A stretch of DNA of 64,000 nt from Sphingomonas sp. ID1715 (GCF_013044515.1 NZ_JABEPR010000001.1:868001-932000); one strand, 5' to 3'. Counted from the stretch's first letter, positions 17,574 through 27,885 are shown. Numbers and translations are program-made. The notes: generated by a model from the sequence alone, not told the origin.

Positions 17574-20428
17574 TTCTCTCCCTTGACTGTTTGCGTCGCC
17601 GTCCTGACCTCCACGGGCAGGCCGAGCCTGTCAAGCTGCGGCTTCACGAGCTTGGCGTCGCCGACGACCACCCAGGTAAAGCGGGCCGGGTCGACCACCG
17701 CGCGGATGGCCTTATCCATCGTCGCGGCATCAAGAGCGCGATAGCGGCTGGCGAGCGTGTCGTAATAGTCGTCCGGGCGGCCATAGAGGACGTTGTTCTG
17801 CATGCCGCCCAGCACGTCCGACGCGGTCTCGAAGCTGCCGGGCAGTTCGCGTACGAAGCCGTTGATCGTACGCTCTTCCTCGGCCTTGGTGATGCCGCTC
17901 GTGGTCAGGAACGCCTGCATGTCATCGCGCAGCGCCTTGAGCGCGTCGCCGGTGCGATCGGCCTGGACCGGCGCGGAGACGAGATAGGGCACAGCCTCCA
18001 GCAAGCGACTGAATCGGCCGCCGACGCCATAGGACCAGCCCTTGGTTTCGCGCAGGTCCATGTTGAGGCGCGACAGGAAGTTACCGCCGAGAACGTCGTT
18101 GGCAGCCAAATAGGGCAGCAGTTCCTCCCTGCCCTTCAGGCCGGTCACCACACCGCCATAGATGATCGACTGGGGCGAGTCCGGCCGATCGACCAGCACG
18201 ATGCGCGGCGTGGGCGACGGCACGGCGGCGGCCGTCGCCTTCTGTCCGGGCGTGCCCGTGCCGCGCCAGTCGCCCAGTTCCTGATCGAGCGCCGCGCGTA
18301 CCTCCTCGATCGGCCGGTCGCTGACGGCGAAGATCACTGCCTTGTCGGGCCGGATCCAGGCGCGATGGAAGCCGATCAGGTCGTCGCGGCCAAGCGTGCG
18401 CACCACCTCGGCGGTGCCCAATCCGCTCGGGGCGCGGCCATAAGGGTGGGCCGGGCCGAACAGCAGCGGCGGCAAGGTGCGCCGGGCGAGGCCGCTCGGG
18501 TCGGTCAGCTCCGCCGAAATCTGCACCAGCTGTTGAGCCCGCAGCCGCTCGACCTCGGGCAGCGCGAAGGCCGGGTTCTTCAGCACGTCGGCAAGCAGCG
18601 CGACCGAGGGACGCAGATTGGTGGACAGCGCAAAGAGGCTGACGCTAGTCCGGTCGGTCGAGGTGCCGGTGCCGATATTGGCGCCGAGACGTTCCTGCGC
18701 CTCGGCCAGCGCGCGAGAGTCGAGGTGCGTCGTGCCCTCGGTCATCAGATTGAGCGTCAGCGCCTGCAGTCCGAGCTTCTCGACGGGATCGGCGGCGTTG
18801 CCGACATCGAAGCTGACGACGATCCGAGTCGTCGGCGTGGCGGTGCGCTGGGCATAGACCAATTCGACGCCGTTCGAGAGCCGGGCCCGCTTCACCTCGG
18901 GAAACTTCAGATCCTTGATCTGCCCGACATCGGGCAGCTTCGACCGGTCGACCGCCTGCAGCGCCTGCAGCGCCTGTTTCGAGGCTTCCGGGCTGCGGTA
19001 GAAGGACGGGGTGAAGGTCGGTGCGCTTCCTGCGACCGACTTCGACTCCTCATAGGCGCCGCGCGGCCCCGGCTCTACCACCAGCGCATGCATCGGCCTA
19101 GTCAGCCATTTGCGCATCGCCTCCCGCACGCGCGCAGGCGTAGCTGCCGCATATTGCGCCAGCTGCTTCTTGTAGAAGCCCGGATCGGCCGAATAGAGCG
19201 CACCCTGCGCCAGCGTCGGCGCCTTGCCGCCGTCGCCGCCGACGGACTCCAGCGAGGCGGTGCGGCCGGCGACGTCGCGCGTGGCAGCACGCAGCACTTC
19301 GTCGGCGCTCGGCCCTTCGGCGATGAAGGAGGCGATCAGCCGGTCGAGCTTGCGGCCTTCCTCCGCCACATCGACGCCCGGCGCGACATCGACCTGCACC
19401 TCGAAGAAGCTCAGCTGCGCGAACTGCTGCAGGTCGGCGCTAACCCGGACCGCGCTCTTGTCGCCGCGCACCAGGGCGTTGTCGAGGCGCGAACTGGACA
19501 GGCCACCGAGCACCGTCGCCGCGATGTCGAGCGGCACGGTATCGGGATCGTTGAGGCCGGGCATCGTCCAGGTGCGGTAGATGCGGGTGGTCGCCACCCG
19601 ATCCTTCATCACCTCGTCCACGCGCTTGGCCGGCGTCGGCACAGGTACGGCGATCGGCCCTTGTTGCGGCCCGCGCGGGATGTCGCCGAAATATTTCTCG
19701 ACCAGCGGCCGCGCCTCGGCGACGTCGATGTCGCCGGCCAGCACCAGCACGGCATTGTTAGGTCCGTAATGCTGGCGGAACCAGCCGCGCACATCGTCCA
19801 GGCTCGCCGCATCGAGATCGGCCATCGATCCGATCGTCGAGTGACCATAGGGGTGGGTGCCGGGGATCAGCGCCTTCAGCTGGGCGTATTCGACCAGCCC
19901 GAACGGCTGGTTGTCGCCCTGCCGCTTTTCGTTCTGCACGACGCCGATCTGGTTCTTCAGGCTCGTCTCGGTGATCGCACCGAGGAAGTGGCCCATGCGG
20001 TCGCTCTCGAGGAACAGGGTTCGCTCGAGCGCCGGCTTGGGCACCGTCTCGAAATAGTTGGTGCGGTCGAACCAGGTGGAGCCGTTCACGTCGGTGGCGC
20101 CGATCTGCTGCAACGGCTCGAACGTGTCGCCCGGCAGGTTTTCCGACCCGTTGAACATCAGATGCTCGAACAGATGCGCGAAGCCCGTCTTGCCGGCGGG
20201 CTCATGCTTGGATCCGACATCGTACCAGACGGACACGGCAACGATCGGCGCCTTGCGGTCGGTCGAGACGATGACCCGCAGGCCGTTCGCCAGCGTGAAC
20301 TGTTCGTATGGGATGTTGACCGCCTGGGCGAGCTGGCTCAGCGGGGCGGGTTTGATCGGCTGGGCAAGGGAGGGAACGGCGAAGGCGGCAAGCGCGAGCG
20401 CCGAGGCGGCGCGGAGGTTCGACAGCAT
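17570..20428 (-). CDS. M16-family zinc peptidase, two-domain, periplasmic
   Basis: A 952-residue exported protease of the pitrilysin/insulinase family. A signal peptide (about residues 1-22) is followed by an active N-terminal M16 half with the inverted zinc motif His85-x-x-Glu88-His89 (HLFEHLMFNG) and the third ligand near Glu167 (VVQNEKRQG). A second M16 half (about 490-930) lacks the motif, as is normal for two-domain members. It likely clears peptides in the periplasm. It is followed directly by the small beta-rich gene. Confidence 0.94.
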   Translation of the reverse strand: MLSNLRAASALALAAFAVPSLAQPIKPAPLSQLAQAVNIPYEQFTLANGLRVIVSTDRKAPIVAVSVWYDVGSKHEPAGKTGFAHLFEHLMFNGSENLPGDTFEPLQQIGATDVNGSTWFDRTNYFETVPKPALERTLFLESDRMGHFLGAITETSLKNQIGVVQNEKRQGDNQPFGLVEYAQLKALIPGTHPYGHSTIGSMADLDAASLDDVRGWFRQHYGPNNAVLVLAGDIDVAEARPLVEKYFGDIPRGPQQGPIAVPVPTPAKRVDEVMKDRVATTRIYRTWTMPGLNDPDTVPLDIAATVLGGLSSSRLDNALVRGDKSAVRVSADLQQFAQLSFFEVQVDVAPGVDVAEEGRKLDRLIASFIAEGPSADEVLRAATRDVAGRTASLESVGGDGGKAPTLAQGALYSADPGFYKKQLAQYAAATPARVREAMRKWLTRPMHALVVEPGPRGAYEESKSVAGSAPTFTPSFYRSPEASKQALQALQAVDRSKLPDVGQIKDLKFPEVKRARLSNGVELVYAQRTATPTTRIVVSFDVGNAADPVEKLGLQALTLNLMTEGTTHLDSRALAEAQERLGANIGTGTSTDRTSVSLFALSTNLRPSVALLADVLKNPAFALPEVERLRAQQLVQISAELTDPSGLARRTLPPLLFGPAHPYGRAPSGLGTAEVVRTLGRDDLIGFHRAWIRPDKAVIFAVSDRPIEEVRAALDQELGDWRGTGTPGQKATAAAVPSPTPRIVLVDRPDSPQSIIYGGVVTGLKGREELLPYLAANDVLGGNFLSRLNMDLRETKGWSYGVGGRFSRLLEAVPYLVSAPVQADRTGDALKALRDDMQAFLTTSGITKAEEERTINGFVRELPGSFETASDVLGGMQNNVLYGRPDDYYDTLASRYRALDAATMDKAIRAVVDPARFTWVVVGDAKLVKPQLDRLGLPVEVRTATQTVKGEK

Positions 20429-20481
20429 GGCGCCCTGTTAGCAGCGCCATGCGGCCGAACCAATGCCGGATCGCCTGAGCC

Positions 20482-20688
20482 CTATTCTTCCTCGTCCTCG
20501 TCTTCGTCGTCGAGCAGGTCCGGATCGTCGGCGTCGAAGGCGAGATGTTCTTCCAGCGCTTCGCTGATCAGGTCGAGCTGTTCGAAGCTGGCGGTCAGTT
20601 CCAGCGTGTCGCCGTCTTCGTCCTCGATGTGCAGCACATATTCGTCGCCGGCGCGCTCGATCGTGAAACGTGAAAGTCCCTTGGCCAT
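20482..20688 (-). CDS. Small acidic protein of unknown function
   Basis: A 68-residue protein starting MAKGLSRFTIERAGDEYVLHIEDEDGDTLELTASFEQ and ending in an extremely acidic tail (DADDPDLLDDEDEDEEE). The N-terminal part looks like a small beta-alpha fold; the tail is disordered by composition. The start at 20688 has a GGAAGAAGGGCC ribosome site; the longer open frame to 20745 is unlikely. I do not recognise its function. It lies upstream of the M16 gene on the same strand with a 53-base gap. Confidence 0.75.
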   Translation of the reverse strand: MAKGLSRFTIERAGDEYVLHIEDEDGDTLELTASFEQLDLISEALEEHLAFDADDPDLLDDEDEDEEE

Positions 20689-20842
20689 GGCCCTTCTTCC
20701 TCCTGGTGCGGCCTCCACAACGCACATATCGGTTTCAGGGTGCATCGGCCTTTTCGCGCGGCGAAGCGCTTGCTAGAGCCGCCTCAAACATCGCCGGCGC
20801 TCCGCGAAGCGAGCGACCGAACTCACAACCAAGGGGACCCCT

Positions 20843-23521
20843 ATGACCGCCGTCGGACAGGACACGCTCGCCACTCGCTCCACGCTTCAGGTCGGCGGCA
20901 AGAGCTACGCCTATTACTCGATCGAGAAGGCGACGGCGAAGATCGGCGACGTGTCGAAGCTGCCCTTCTCGATGAAGGTGCTGCTGGAAAACCTGATTCG
21001 TTTCGAAGACGGCGTGACCGTCACCGTCGAGGACATTCAGGCGATCGCCGACTGGCAGAAGGAACAGCGGATCAACCGCGAGATCCAATATCGTCCGGCG
21101 CGCGTGCTGATGCAGGACTTCACCGGCGTGCCCTGCGTGGTCGACCTGGCGGCGATGCGCGACGCGATGAACAAGCTGGGCGGCGACGCGCAGAAGATCA
21201 ACCCGCTGGTGCCCGTCGATCTCGTGATCGACCACTCGGTCATGGTCGACGAGTTCGGCAATCCCAAGGCGTTCGAGGCGAATGTCGACCTCGAATATCA
21301 GCGTAACATGGAGCGCTACGAATTCCTGAAATGGGGTTCGAAGGCGCTGAACAACTTCCGCGTCGTTCCTCCGGGCACCGGCATCTGCCACCAGGTCAAC
21401 CTCGAATATCTCGCCCGCGCCGTGTGGTCGTCAGAGGATGAGAAGGGCGAAACCGTCGCCTATCCCGACACGCTTGTCGGCACCGACAGCCATACGACGA
21501 TGGTCAACGGTCTGGGCGTGCTCGGCTGGGGTGTGGGCGGCATCGAGGCGGAAGCGGCGATGCTCGGCCAGCCGGTCTCCATGCTGATCCCGGAAGTGGT
21601 CGGTTTCAAGCTGACCGGCGAACTCGCCGAAGGCATCACCGCCACCGATCTGGTGCTGACCGTCACCCAGATGCTGCGCGCCAAGGGTGTGGTCGGTCGC
21701 TTCGTGGAGTTTTATGGCCCGGGCCTCGACGCCCTGTCGCTCGCCGACCGCGCGACGATCGCCAACATGGCGCCAGAATATGGCGCCACCTGCGGCTTCT
21801 TCCCGATCGACACCCAGGCGCTGGACTATATGCGCCTGACCGGCCGTCCCGACGAGACGATCGCGCTGGTCGAGGCCTATTGCAAGGCGCAGGGTATGTG
21901 GCGCACTGCCGAGACGCCGGACCCGGTGTTCACCGACACGCTGTCGCTCGACATGTCCACCGTGCAGCCGTCGCTGGCCGGACCCAAGCGCCCGCAGGAC
22001 CGGGTGCCGCTCAACCAGGTCGACGAAGTGTTCAACGCCTCGCTCGCCGGCGCCTACTCCGATGTCACCAGCCACCCGCGCCACGCCGTCGAGGGCGAGG
22101 ACCACGGCATTGCCAATGGCGATGTGGTGATCGCCGCCATCACCAGCTGCACCAACACCTCGAACCCGTCGGTGCTGGTCGCCGCCGGCCTGGTCGCCCG
22201 CAAGGCGCGCGAAAAGGGTCTTACCCGCAAGCCTTGGGTCAAGACCAGCCTCGCGCCCGGTTCGCAGGTGGTCACCGACTATCTCAACTCCGCGGGCCTG
22301 ACCGAAGATCTGGACGCGATCGGCTTCAACCTGGTCGGCTATGGCTGCACCACCTGCATCGGCAACTCGGGCCCCCTGCCCGCCCCGATTAGCAAGGCGA
22401 TCAACGACAATGACCTGGTCGCCGCCTCGGTCCTCTCTGGGAACCGCAACTTCGAAGGCCGCGTGTCGCCCGACGTGCGGGCGAACTTCCTCGCTTCGCC
22501 GCCGCTGGTCGTTGCCTATGCGCTGAAGGGCACGGTCACGCAGGACATGATCAACACGCCGATCGGCAAGGGATCGGACGGCACCGACGTGTTCCTGAAG
22601 GACATCTGGCCGACCAACGCCGAAGTCCGTGCGCTGATGGACGCGAACGTCACCCGCGACATGTTCCAGTCCCGCTATGCCGACGTGTTCCAGGGCGACG
22701 TGAAATGGCGCGGCATCAATGTCGAAGGCTCCGACACCTACACCTGGCGCGCCGGCTCCACCTATGTCGCCAACCCGCCCTATTTCGAAGGCATGTCGAT
22801 GACGCCCGCCCCGGTGCAGGACATTGTCGACGCCAAGCCGCTCGCGATCCTGGGCGACTCGATCACCACCGACCACATCTCGCCAGCGGGCTCGATCAAG
22901 GCGGACTCGCCCGCCGGCAAATATCTGATGGAGCATCAGGTCAGCCGCGCTGACTTCAACAGCTATGGCGCGCGCCGCGGCAACGATCAGGTGATGACGC
23001 GCGGCACCTTCGCCAACATCCGCATCAGGAACGAGATGGTGCCGGGCGTCGAGGGCGGCATGTCGCACTATAACGGCGAAGTGATGCCGATCTACGACGC
23101 GGCCATGCGCCACAAGGCGGACGGCACGGCGCTCGTCGTTATCGCCGGCAAGGAATATGGCACCGGATCGTCACGCGACTGGGCTGCGAAGGGCACCAAC
23201 CTGCTCGGCGTCCGCGCCGTCATCGCCGAAAGCTTCGAACGCATCCACCGCTCCAACCTGATCGGCATGGGCGTGCTCGCGCTGCAGTTTGCGGAAGGCG
23301 TCGACCGTTCGACGCTGAGGCTCGATGGCTCCGAGACCTTCACCATCCACAATGTCGCAGGGCTCCGCCCGCGCCAGGATGTCGAAGTGACCCTCACGCG
23401 CAAGGACGGCAGCAGCGAGACCTTCATGACCCGCTGCCGGATCGATACCGTCAACGAGCTCGATTACTTCCTGAACGGCGGCATCCTGCCTTATGTGCTG
23501 AGGAAGCTCGCGGCGGCGTGA
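20843..23521 (+). CDS. acnA: Aconitate hydratase AcnA
   Basis: TCA-cycle enzyme that interconverts citrate and isocitrate using a [4Fe-4S] cluster. The 892-residue protein is of the AcnA/IRP type. Cluster ligands are Cys436 ([11 protein letters not shown]), Cys502 and Cys505 ([15 protein letters not shown]). The active-site regions [25 protein letters not shown] and the C-terminal swivel domain with [13 protein letters not shown] are intact. A ribosome site AAGGGGA lies before the ATG. The stop overlaps the next gene by four bases. Confidence 0.98.
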   Translation: MTAVGQDTLATRSTLQVGGKSYAYYSIEKATAKIGDVSKLPFSMKVLLENLIRFEDGVTVTVEDIQAIADWQKEQRINREIQYRPARVLMQDFTGVPCVVDLAAMRDAMNKLGGDAQKINPLVPVDLVIDHSVMVDEFGNPKAFEANVDLEYQRNMERYEFLKWGSKALNNFRVVPPGTGICHQVNLEYLARAVWSSEDEKGETVAYPDTLVGTDSHTTMVNGLGVLGWGVGGIEAEAAMLGQPVSMLIPEVVGFKLTGELAEGITATDLVLTVTQMLRAKGVVGRFVEFYGPGLDALSLADRATIANMAPEYGATCGFFPIDTQALDYMRLTGRPDETIALVEAYCKAQGMWRTAETPDPVFTDTLSLDMSTVQPSLAGPKRPQDRVPLNQVDEVFNASLAGAYSDVTSHPRHAVEGEDHGIANGDVVIAAITSCTNTSNPSVLVAAGLVARKAREKGLTRKPWVKTSLAPGSQVVTDYLNSAGLTEDLDAIGFNLVGYGCTTCIGNSGPLPAPISKAINDNDLVAASVLSGNRNFEGRVSPDVRANFLASPPLVVAYALKGTVTQDMINTPIGKGSDGTDVFLKDIWPTNAEVRALMDANVTRDMFQSRYADVFQGDVKWRGINVEGSDTYTWRAGSTYVANPPYFEGMSMTPAPVQDIVDAKPLAILGDSITTDHISPAGSIKADSPAGKYLMEHQVSRADFNSYGARRGNDQVMTRGTFANIRIRNEMVPGVEGGMSHYNGEVMPIYDAAMRHKADGTALVVIAGKEYGTGSSRDWAAKGTNLLGVRAVIAESFERIHRSNLIGMGVLALQFAEGVDRSTLRLDGSETFTIHNVAGLRPRQDVEVTLTRKDGSSETFMTRCRIDTVNELDYFLNGGILPYVLRKLAAA

Positions 23522-23880
23522 CCGAATTCAAAGGGTTCTGCCATTGCGGGGCGGTGCAAGTCACCGCCTCGCGCATCCCAAGTGAGGTGCTGCTCTGCAA
23601 CTGCTCGCTGTGCGCGAAGACCGGCTGGGAGGGCGTCTATTTCTCGTCCGACGAGCTAACGATCAGCGGCGAGGTCCATGGCTATACTAGGTCCGATCTG
23701 GCGACGCCGTATCTGACAGTGTTCCGTTGCGCGACCTGCGGCATCGGGACGCATTGGGAGCCGATCACCCCGCCGCCGCACGCGCGCATGGGCGTGAACG
23801 CCCGCCTGTTCGATCCGGCGCTGCTCGCGGGTGCGACCCGCACTCAGGTCGATGGCCGTAGCTGGCCGACCGACGCGTGA
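23518..23880 (+). CDS. GFA-family (glutathione-dependent formaldehyde-activating-like) zinc protein
   Basis: A 120-residue GFA/CENP-V domain protein. Zinc-binding cysteines lie in [22 protein letters not shown] and FRCATCGIG, the usual three-part pattern. The original activity for the family is the joining of formaldehyde and glutathione, but most members have no proven function. The GTG start at 23518 overlaps the acnA stop (GTGA), so it depends on acnA translation. Confidence 0.85.
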   Translation: MTEFKGFCHCGAVQVTASRIPSEVLLCNCSLCAKTGWEGVYFSSDELTISGEVHGYTRSDLATPYLTVFRCATCGIGTHWEPITPPPHARMGVNARLFDPALLAGATRTQVDGRSWPTDA

Positions 23881-24122
23881 TCGTCGCCATCGAAATCATC
23901 GGCTGGATCGGCGCCGGGCTGATCCTGCTCGCCTATCTGCTGCTCAGCGCCGGGCGGATCCCCGCGCGCTCGGTCATCTATCAGGCGCTCAACCTGTTGG
24001 GCGCGATCGCCTTCGTCATCAACAGCGGTTGGAACGGGGCGATCCCTTCAGCGGCGCTCAACGTGGTGTGGGCCGGAATCGCGATCTTCGCGCTGGTGCG
24101 GATGGCGCAGGTCAAGGCCTGA
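23877..24122 (+). CDS. CBU_0592-like small membrane protein
   Basis: An 81-residue integral membrane protein with three hydrophobic segments (about 2-24, 30-46 and 55-75). The pattern EIIGWIGAGLILLAYLLLS and YQALNLLGAIAFVINS is that of the CBU_0592 family, whose function is not known. The GTG start overlaps the GFA stop codon by four bases, completing a coupled run of three genes after acnA. Confidence 0.75.
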   Translation: MIVAIEIIGWIGAGLILLAYLLLSAGRIPARSVIYQALNLLGAIAFVINSGWNGAIPSAALNVVWAGIAIFALVRMAQVKA

Positions 24123-24137
24123 ACCAAGCTACTGATC

Positions 24138-25361
24138 CTATGCCATTCTGGCGTGGAAGAGCTTGCCTCCTTCCACCACGAGTACGATCGCGAAGGCGGC
24201 CACACCGATGCCGAGATAACCAAGCGCCAATGGCAGCGTGGTGCCATCAAAGGCCTGACCGATCAGCGACGCAACCAGCACCGCGCCGACCGCGGTGATC
24301 ACGCCCTGGATTGAGGATGCGGTGGCGGCGATGTGGCCGACCGGCTGCATGGCCATGGCACCGAAGTTCGCCCCACATAGGCCGATGCATGTCTGGCTCA
24401 GCGCCTGAAAGGCGACATAGGTCCAAAGCGTCTCTACCCCCGCCAGGTCGATGGCGACATGCAGCGCGGACAGGATGATCAGCGCAATCAGACCGACCTG
24501 CGAGATGGCCCTTGTGCCCAGCCGCTCCACCAGCCGGCTGTTCAGGAACGAGGCGCAGCCCATGAAGAAGGCGCATATTCCGAATAGGAGGCCGAATTCC
24601 CCAGCCGCATCGAATGTCTTGGCGAACACCTGCTGCGACGTGGAAACGAAGGCGATGATCCCACCGAAGGTAAGCGACGCCGCCAGCGCATAGCCGAGCG
24701 AGTAGCGGTTGGTCAGCGTCAGCCGGTAAGCTTCCGCCAGCGATCGGATCGAGATCGGCCTGCGATCGGCCGGTGCAAGCGTCTCGGGGAGGCGGATCGC
24801 CGCCCAGGCGAGCACGAACGCCGCGAAGCCGGCGAGCACGTAGAAGATAAAGCGCCACGGCCCGATGGCGAGGAGCGCCTGGCCGATGGTGGGCGCAAGG
24901 ATCGGGACCAGAAAGAAGATCATCTGCGCGAGCGAAGTGATCCGCGCCATGCGCCGGCCGGAATAGCTGTCGCGCACGATCGCCACCGCCAGCACGCGGG
25001 ACGAGGCGGACATCAAGCCTTGCAGCACGCGCGCCGCGACGAGCGCGGTGAAGGTCGCGGCCGCTGCGGCAAATATGCTCGCGCCGACGAACCCGATCAG
25101 GCTCAACACGATCACCGGCCTGCGACCGTATCGGTCTGCAAGCGGACCGTAGACGAGCTGACCGAGCCCGAAGCCGAAGACATAGGCGGTGACGACCCAC
25201 TGACGCGCATTGTCACTGGGCGCGCCGAGCTGGGCGCCGATGTCGGGCAGCGCCGGCAGCATCAGGTCGACGCCCAGCGCATTCACGCCCATCAGCGCGG
25301 CGACGAAGGCCACGAACTCGCCTCGGCCAATCCCTTGATGTGGCAGTCGTTCATCGGTCAT
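24138..25361 (-). CDS. Bcr/CflA-family multidrug efflux MFS transporter
   Basis: Inner-membrane proton-driven exporter with twelve predicted membrane helices in 407 residues. The Bcr/CflA signature includes LPALPDIGAQL near residue 40, the motif-A segment GPLADRYGRRPVI near 80 and VLQGLMSASSRVLAVAIVRD near 115. The start MTDERLPHQG (25361) is chosen over 25400, which adds an implausible leader. Substrate is unknown; family members export bicyclomycin, sulfonamides or amino acids. Confidence 0.92.
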   Translation of the reverse strand: MTDERLPHQGIGRGEFVAFVAALMGVNALGVDLMLPALPDIGAQLGAPSDNARQWVVTAYVFGFGLGQLVYGPLADRYGRRPVIVLSLIGFVGASIFAAAAATFTALVAARVLQGLMSASSRVLAVAIVRDSYSGRRMARITSLAQMIFFLVPILAPTIGQALLAIGPWRFIFYVLAGFAAFVLAWAAIRLPETLAPADRRPISIRSLAEAYRLTLTNRYSLGYALAASLTFGGIIAFVSTSQQVFAKTFDAAGEFGLLFGICAFFMGCASFLNSRLVERLGTRAISQVGLIALIILSALHVAIDLAGVETLWTYVAFQALSQTCIGLCGANFGAMAMQPVGHIAATASSIQGVITAVGAVLVASLIGQAFDGTTLPLALGYLGIGVAAFAIVLVVEGGKLFHARMA

Positions 25362-25457
25362 GCAGGCGCCGTCTGAGGACCTGCCGAACAGGTCAAGCAC
25401 CTATACAAAGAAACTTGGGAGTCCGAGAGCATCACCGGGAGGCACCGACGGGCAAAA

Positions 25458-25533
25458 TGGTGGGCGGTGACGGGCTCGAACCGCCGACCCTCTCGGTGTA
25501 AACGAGATGCTCTACCAACTGAGCTAACCGCCC
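25458..25533 (-). tRNA. tRNA-Val (anticodon TAC)
   Basis: A 76-base tRNA on the minus strand with encoded CCA. The acceptor stem GGGCGGT pairs with ACCGCCC, the D arm is GCTCAGTTGGTAGAGC, the anticodon loop is TTTACAC (TAC) and the T loop is GGTTCGAGC. Discriminator base A. Confidence 0.95.
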
Positions 25534-25536
25534 CGT

Positions 25537-25570
25537 CCGGGATTCCCGCGCATGTGCGTGGGTTTCCCGG
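25537..25570 (-). terminator. Hairpin between yghU-like gene and tRNA-Val
   Basis: CCGGGATTCCCGCGCA and TGCGTGGGTTTCCCGG fold into a long stem with small mismatches. It lies after the glutathione-enzyme gene and before the tRNA, both on the minus strand. There is no good T-run, so termination is an inference. Confidence 0.35.
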
Positions 25571-25599
25571 CGACGTCAATCGGCGAACGGGCCGTCCGC

Positions 25600-26460
25600 T
25601 CAGCCTGAACTGGACGAACTGGCAAGTGCCTGGTCGATATCAGCGGCTTGGTGACGCTCGGCCAACTGCGGCTCACCGAAAGTGCGGTTCACGATCCGGC
25701 CTCTCCGGACTGCGGGGCGGGCAGCGATAGCCTCAGCCCAGCGGATGACATGCACATAGTCGGAAGCCGACAGGAACTCGGCCGCACCGTAGACATCCCC
25801 GAGCGCGACTTGCCCGTACCAGGACCAAATGGCGATATCCGCGATGCTGTATTCGTCACCGGCAATGTAGGGGCGGGTCGCGAGCTGGCGGTCGAGGACG
25901 TCGAGCTGCCGCTTCGCCTCCATGGCGAAGCGATCGATGGCATACTCGATCTTGATCGGCGCATAGACGTAGAAATGGCCGAAGCCGCCGCCGAGGAAGG
26001 GCGCGCTGCCCATCTGCCAGAACAGCCAGGAGAGGACTTCCGTCCGCTCCTTGATCCCAGCCGGCAGGAAGGCGCCGAACTTCTCCGCGAGGTACAGCAG
26101 GATCGAGCCAGATTCGAACGCGCGGATGGGCTCCGGCCCACTGCGATCGACGAGCGCGGGGATCTTCGAGTTGGGATTGATCTCGACAAAGCCCGAGCCG
26201 AACTGATCGCCCTCCCCGATGCGGATCAGCCAGGCATCATATTCGGCGCCCTTGTGGCCGAGCGCGAGCAGCTCTTCGAGCAGGATCGTCACCTTGATCC
26301 CGTTGGGCGTGCCCAGCGAATAGAGCTGCAGCGGGTGCGCGCCGATGGGGAGTTCGCGGTCATGCGTCGGGCCAGCGATCGGCCGGTTGATCGATGCGAA
26401 CTGGCCCCCGCTCGCCTTGTCCCAGGTCCAAACCTTTGGGGGCGTATAGCTGTCGGTCAT
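25600..26460 (-). CDS. yghU: Glutathione-dependent disulfide-bond oxidoreductase, YghU-like (GST superfamily)
   Basis: Cytoplasmic GST-fold enzyme of 286 residues, of the Nu class (YghU), which reduces organic disulfides or peroxides with glutathione. Signatures include the N-terminal WTWDKASGGQFASINRPIAGPTHDRELP, the thioredoxin-fold segment LYSLGTPNGIKVTILLEELL (Thr-Pro-Asn-Gly active region) and FESGSILLYLAEKFG. It begins 12 bases after the outer-membrane channel gene with an AGGAGGAAG ribosome site, so it is probably the last gene of the efflux operon. Confidence 0.92.
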   Translation of the reverse strand: MTDSYTPPKVWTWDKASGGQFASINRPIAGPTHDRELPIGAHPLQLYSLGTPNGIKVTILLEELLALGHKGAEYDAWLIRIGEGDQFGSGFVEINPNSKIPALVDRSGPEPIRAFESGSILLYLAEKFGAFLPAGIKERTEVLSWLFWQMGSAPFLGGGFGHFYVYAPIKIEYAIDRFAMEAKRQLDVLDRQLATRPYIAGDEYSIADIAIWSWYGQVALGDVYGAAEFLSASDYVHVIRWAEAIAARPAVRRGRIVNRTFGEPQLAERHQAADIDQALASSSSSG

Positions 26461-26472
26461 TGGTCTTCCTCC

Positions 26473-27885
26473 TCAAGAGCGCGCCTGATCCTGCGCCGTT
26501 TGCCACCCGCCGCCTAGAGCGCGGAACAGATCGACCTGCGCGCGCGAAATCATCGCGTCGGCGGTGGCGAGCTGCGCCTCGGCATCGGCAAGGGTACGCT
26601 CCGCGTCGAGCAGTTCGAGCGAGTCGATCTGGCCTTCCCGCTGGCGTGCGCGATTGATCCGGGCGGCGGTTTGCGCCGCATCCCGCGCTGCCGCGAGAGC
26701 GCTGCGCCGTTCCAGCATGCGCTGATAGTTGGTCAGCGCCGTCTCGGTCTCCTCAAGGGCGGTCAGCACGGTGCCGTCGAACTGCGCCAGCGCCACGCGG
26801 CTGTCGGCTTCCGCGCCGGCGACGCGTGCGCGGGCGGGTGCCTGATTGACCGACCAGTTGATCAGCGGCCCGAGCAGCCAGGTGAGCGGATTGGCGCCGA
26901 ACAGATTGCCGAAGCCCGCGCCCGTCGAGCCGACGCTGCCGCCCAAGGTGACGCGCGGATATAGGTCGGCGGTGGCAACGCCGATCCGGGCAGTCGCCGC
27001 CGCCAGGCGCCGTTCGGCCGCGCGCACATCAGGGCGGCGGGCGAGCAAGGCGGCGCCATCGCCGACAGGAATCGGCTGGTTCAGCACCAGGCTCGTCTGC
27101 CGGGCGCCCGCCGCCGGCGGCAGCTCGGCGGGAGCGCGGCCGGTGAGCGTTGCCAGCCGGAACAATGCGGACTGCCGCTCCGCCTGCAGGCTCGGGATGT
27201 CTGCCTGGCGCTGGTTGCGCAGCGCCTCGATCCGGGCGCTGTCGAGCGGCGTCGCAAGGCCGGCGCCTTCGCGCTTGCGCATCAGCGTGAGCGACTGGTC
27301 GAGCAAGGCGACGATGCGTTCGGCGACCGTGATCCGCTCGGCCGACGAGACCGCGTCGGCATAGGCACGCGTAGTCTCCGCCGCGACGGCCACCCGCACC
27401 GCCTCCATATCGGCGGTGGCGGCCTGCACGTCGCCCCGCGCCGCCTCGATGTTGCGGGTGACGCGGCCGAACAGATCGACTTCATAAGCGACGTCGAGCC
27501 CCGCATCGACATACCAATTCTCGCGATCGCCCCCGAGCCTTTGGCCGGCGGGCAGTCGCCCATATTGCGCGGAACCGCCGACGCCGATCTGCGGTGTGCG
27601 ATCGGCGCGGACTTCGCGCAGGCTGGCGCGCGCGCGGTCGAGTCGGGCGACCGCCACGCGCACATCGGTGTTGGCGCGCAGCGCGTCGGCAACGAGCGTA
27701 TGGAGCGTCTGGTCCCGGTAGAGCCGCCACCAATCGCCTTCGACCGCCGCAGCGGCGCTGATCGCCTGGCCGGCAGGGGTAACGAAGGCGCCGGCGGCAG
27801 GCGCGCTCGGGATCGGCGCGACATAGTCCGGGCCGACCGCGCAGGCGCTCAGTGCGAGCGCGGAGACTGCAGCGAGTATGCGCAT
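26473..27885 (-). CDS. Outer-membrane efflux channel lipoprotein (NodT/OprM family)
   Basis: TolC-like outer-membrane part of the tripartite RND pump. The 470-residue precursor has a lipoprotein signal with lipobox LSAC (about residues 14-17), then VGPDYV, and two OEP repeats forming the coiled-coil and barrel. The start at 27885 (MRILAAV) has GAGGAG seven bases before it; the ATGs at 27900 and 27891 are alternatives, the first overlapping the pump stop codon. It closes the pump set adaptor-permease-channel. Confidence 0.93.
   Translation of the reverse strand: MRILAAVSALALSACAVGPDYVAPIPSAPAAGAFVTPAGQAISAAAAVEGDWWRLYRDQTLHTLVADALRANTDVRVAVARLDRARASLREVRADRTPQIGVGGSAQYGRLPAGQRLGGDRENWYVDAGLDVAYEVDLFGRVTRNIEAARGDVQAATADMEAVRVAVAAETTRAYADAVSSAERITVAERIVALLDQSLTLMRKREGAGLATPLDSARIEALRNQRQADIPSLQAERQSALFRLATLTGRAPAELPPAAGARQTSLVLNQPIPVGDGAALLARRPDVRAAERRLAAATARIGVATADLYPRVTLGGSVGSTGAGFGNLFGANPLTWLLGPLINWSVNQAPARARVAGAEADSRVALAQFDGTVLTALEETETALTNYQRMLERRSALAAARDAAQTAARINRARQREGQIDSLELLDAERTLADAEAQLATADAMISRAQVDLFRALGGGWQTAQDQARS

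Noticed and set aside
17591-20776. A 1061-residue open frame antisense to the M16 peptidase
   Set aside because: Composition is unlike a real protein and the sense strand is a confident peptidase.
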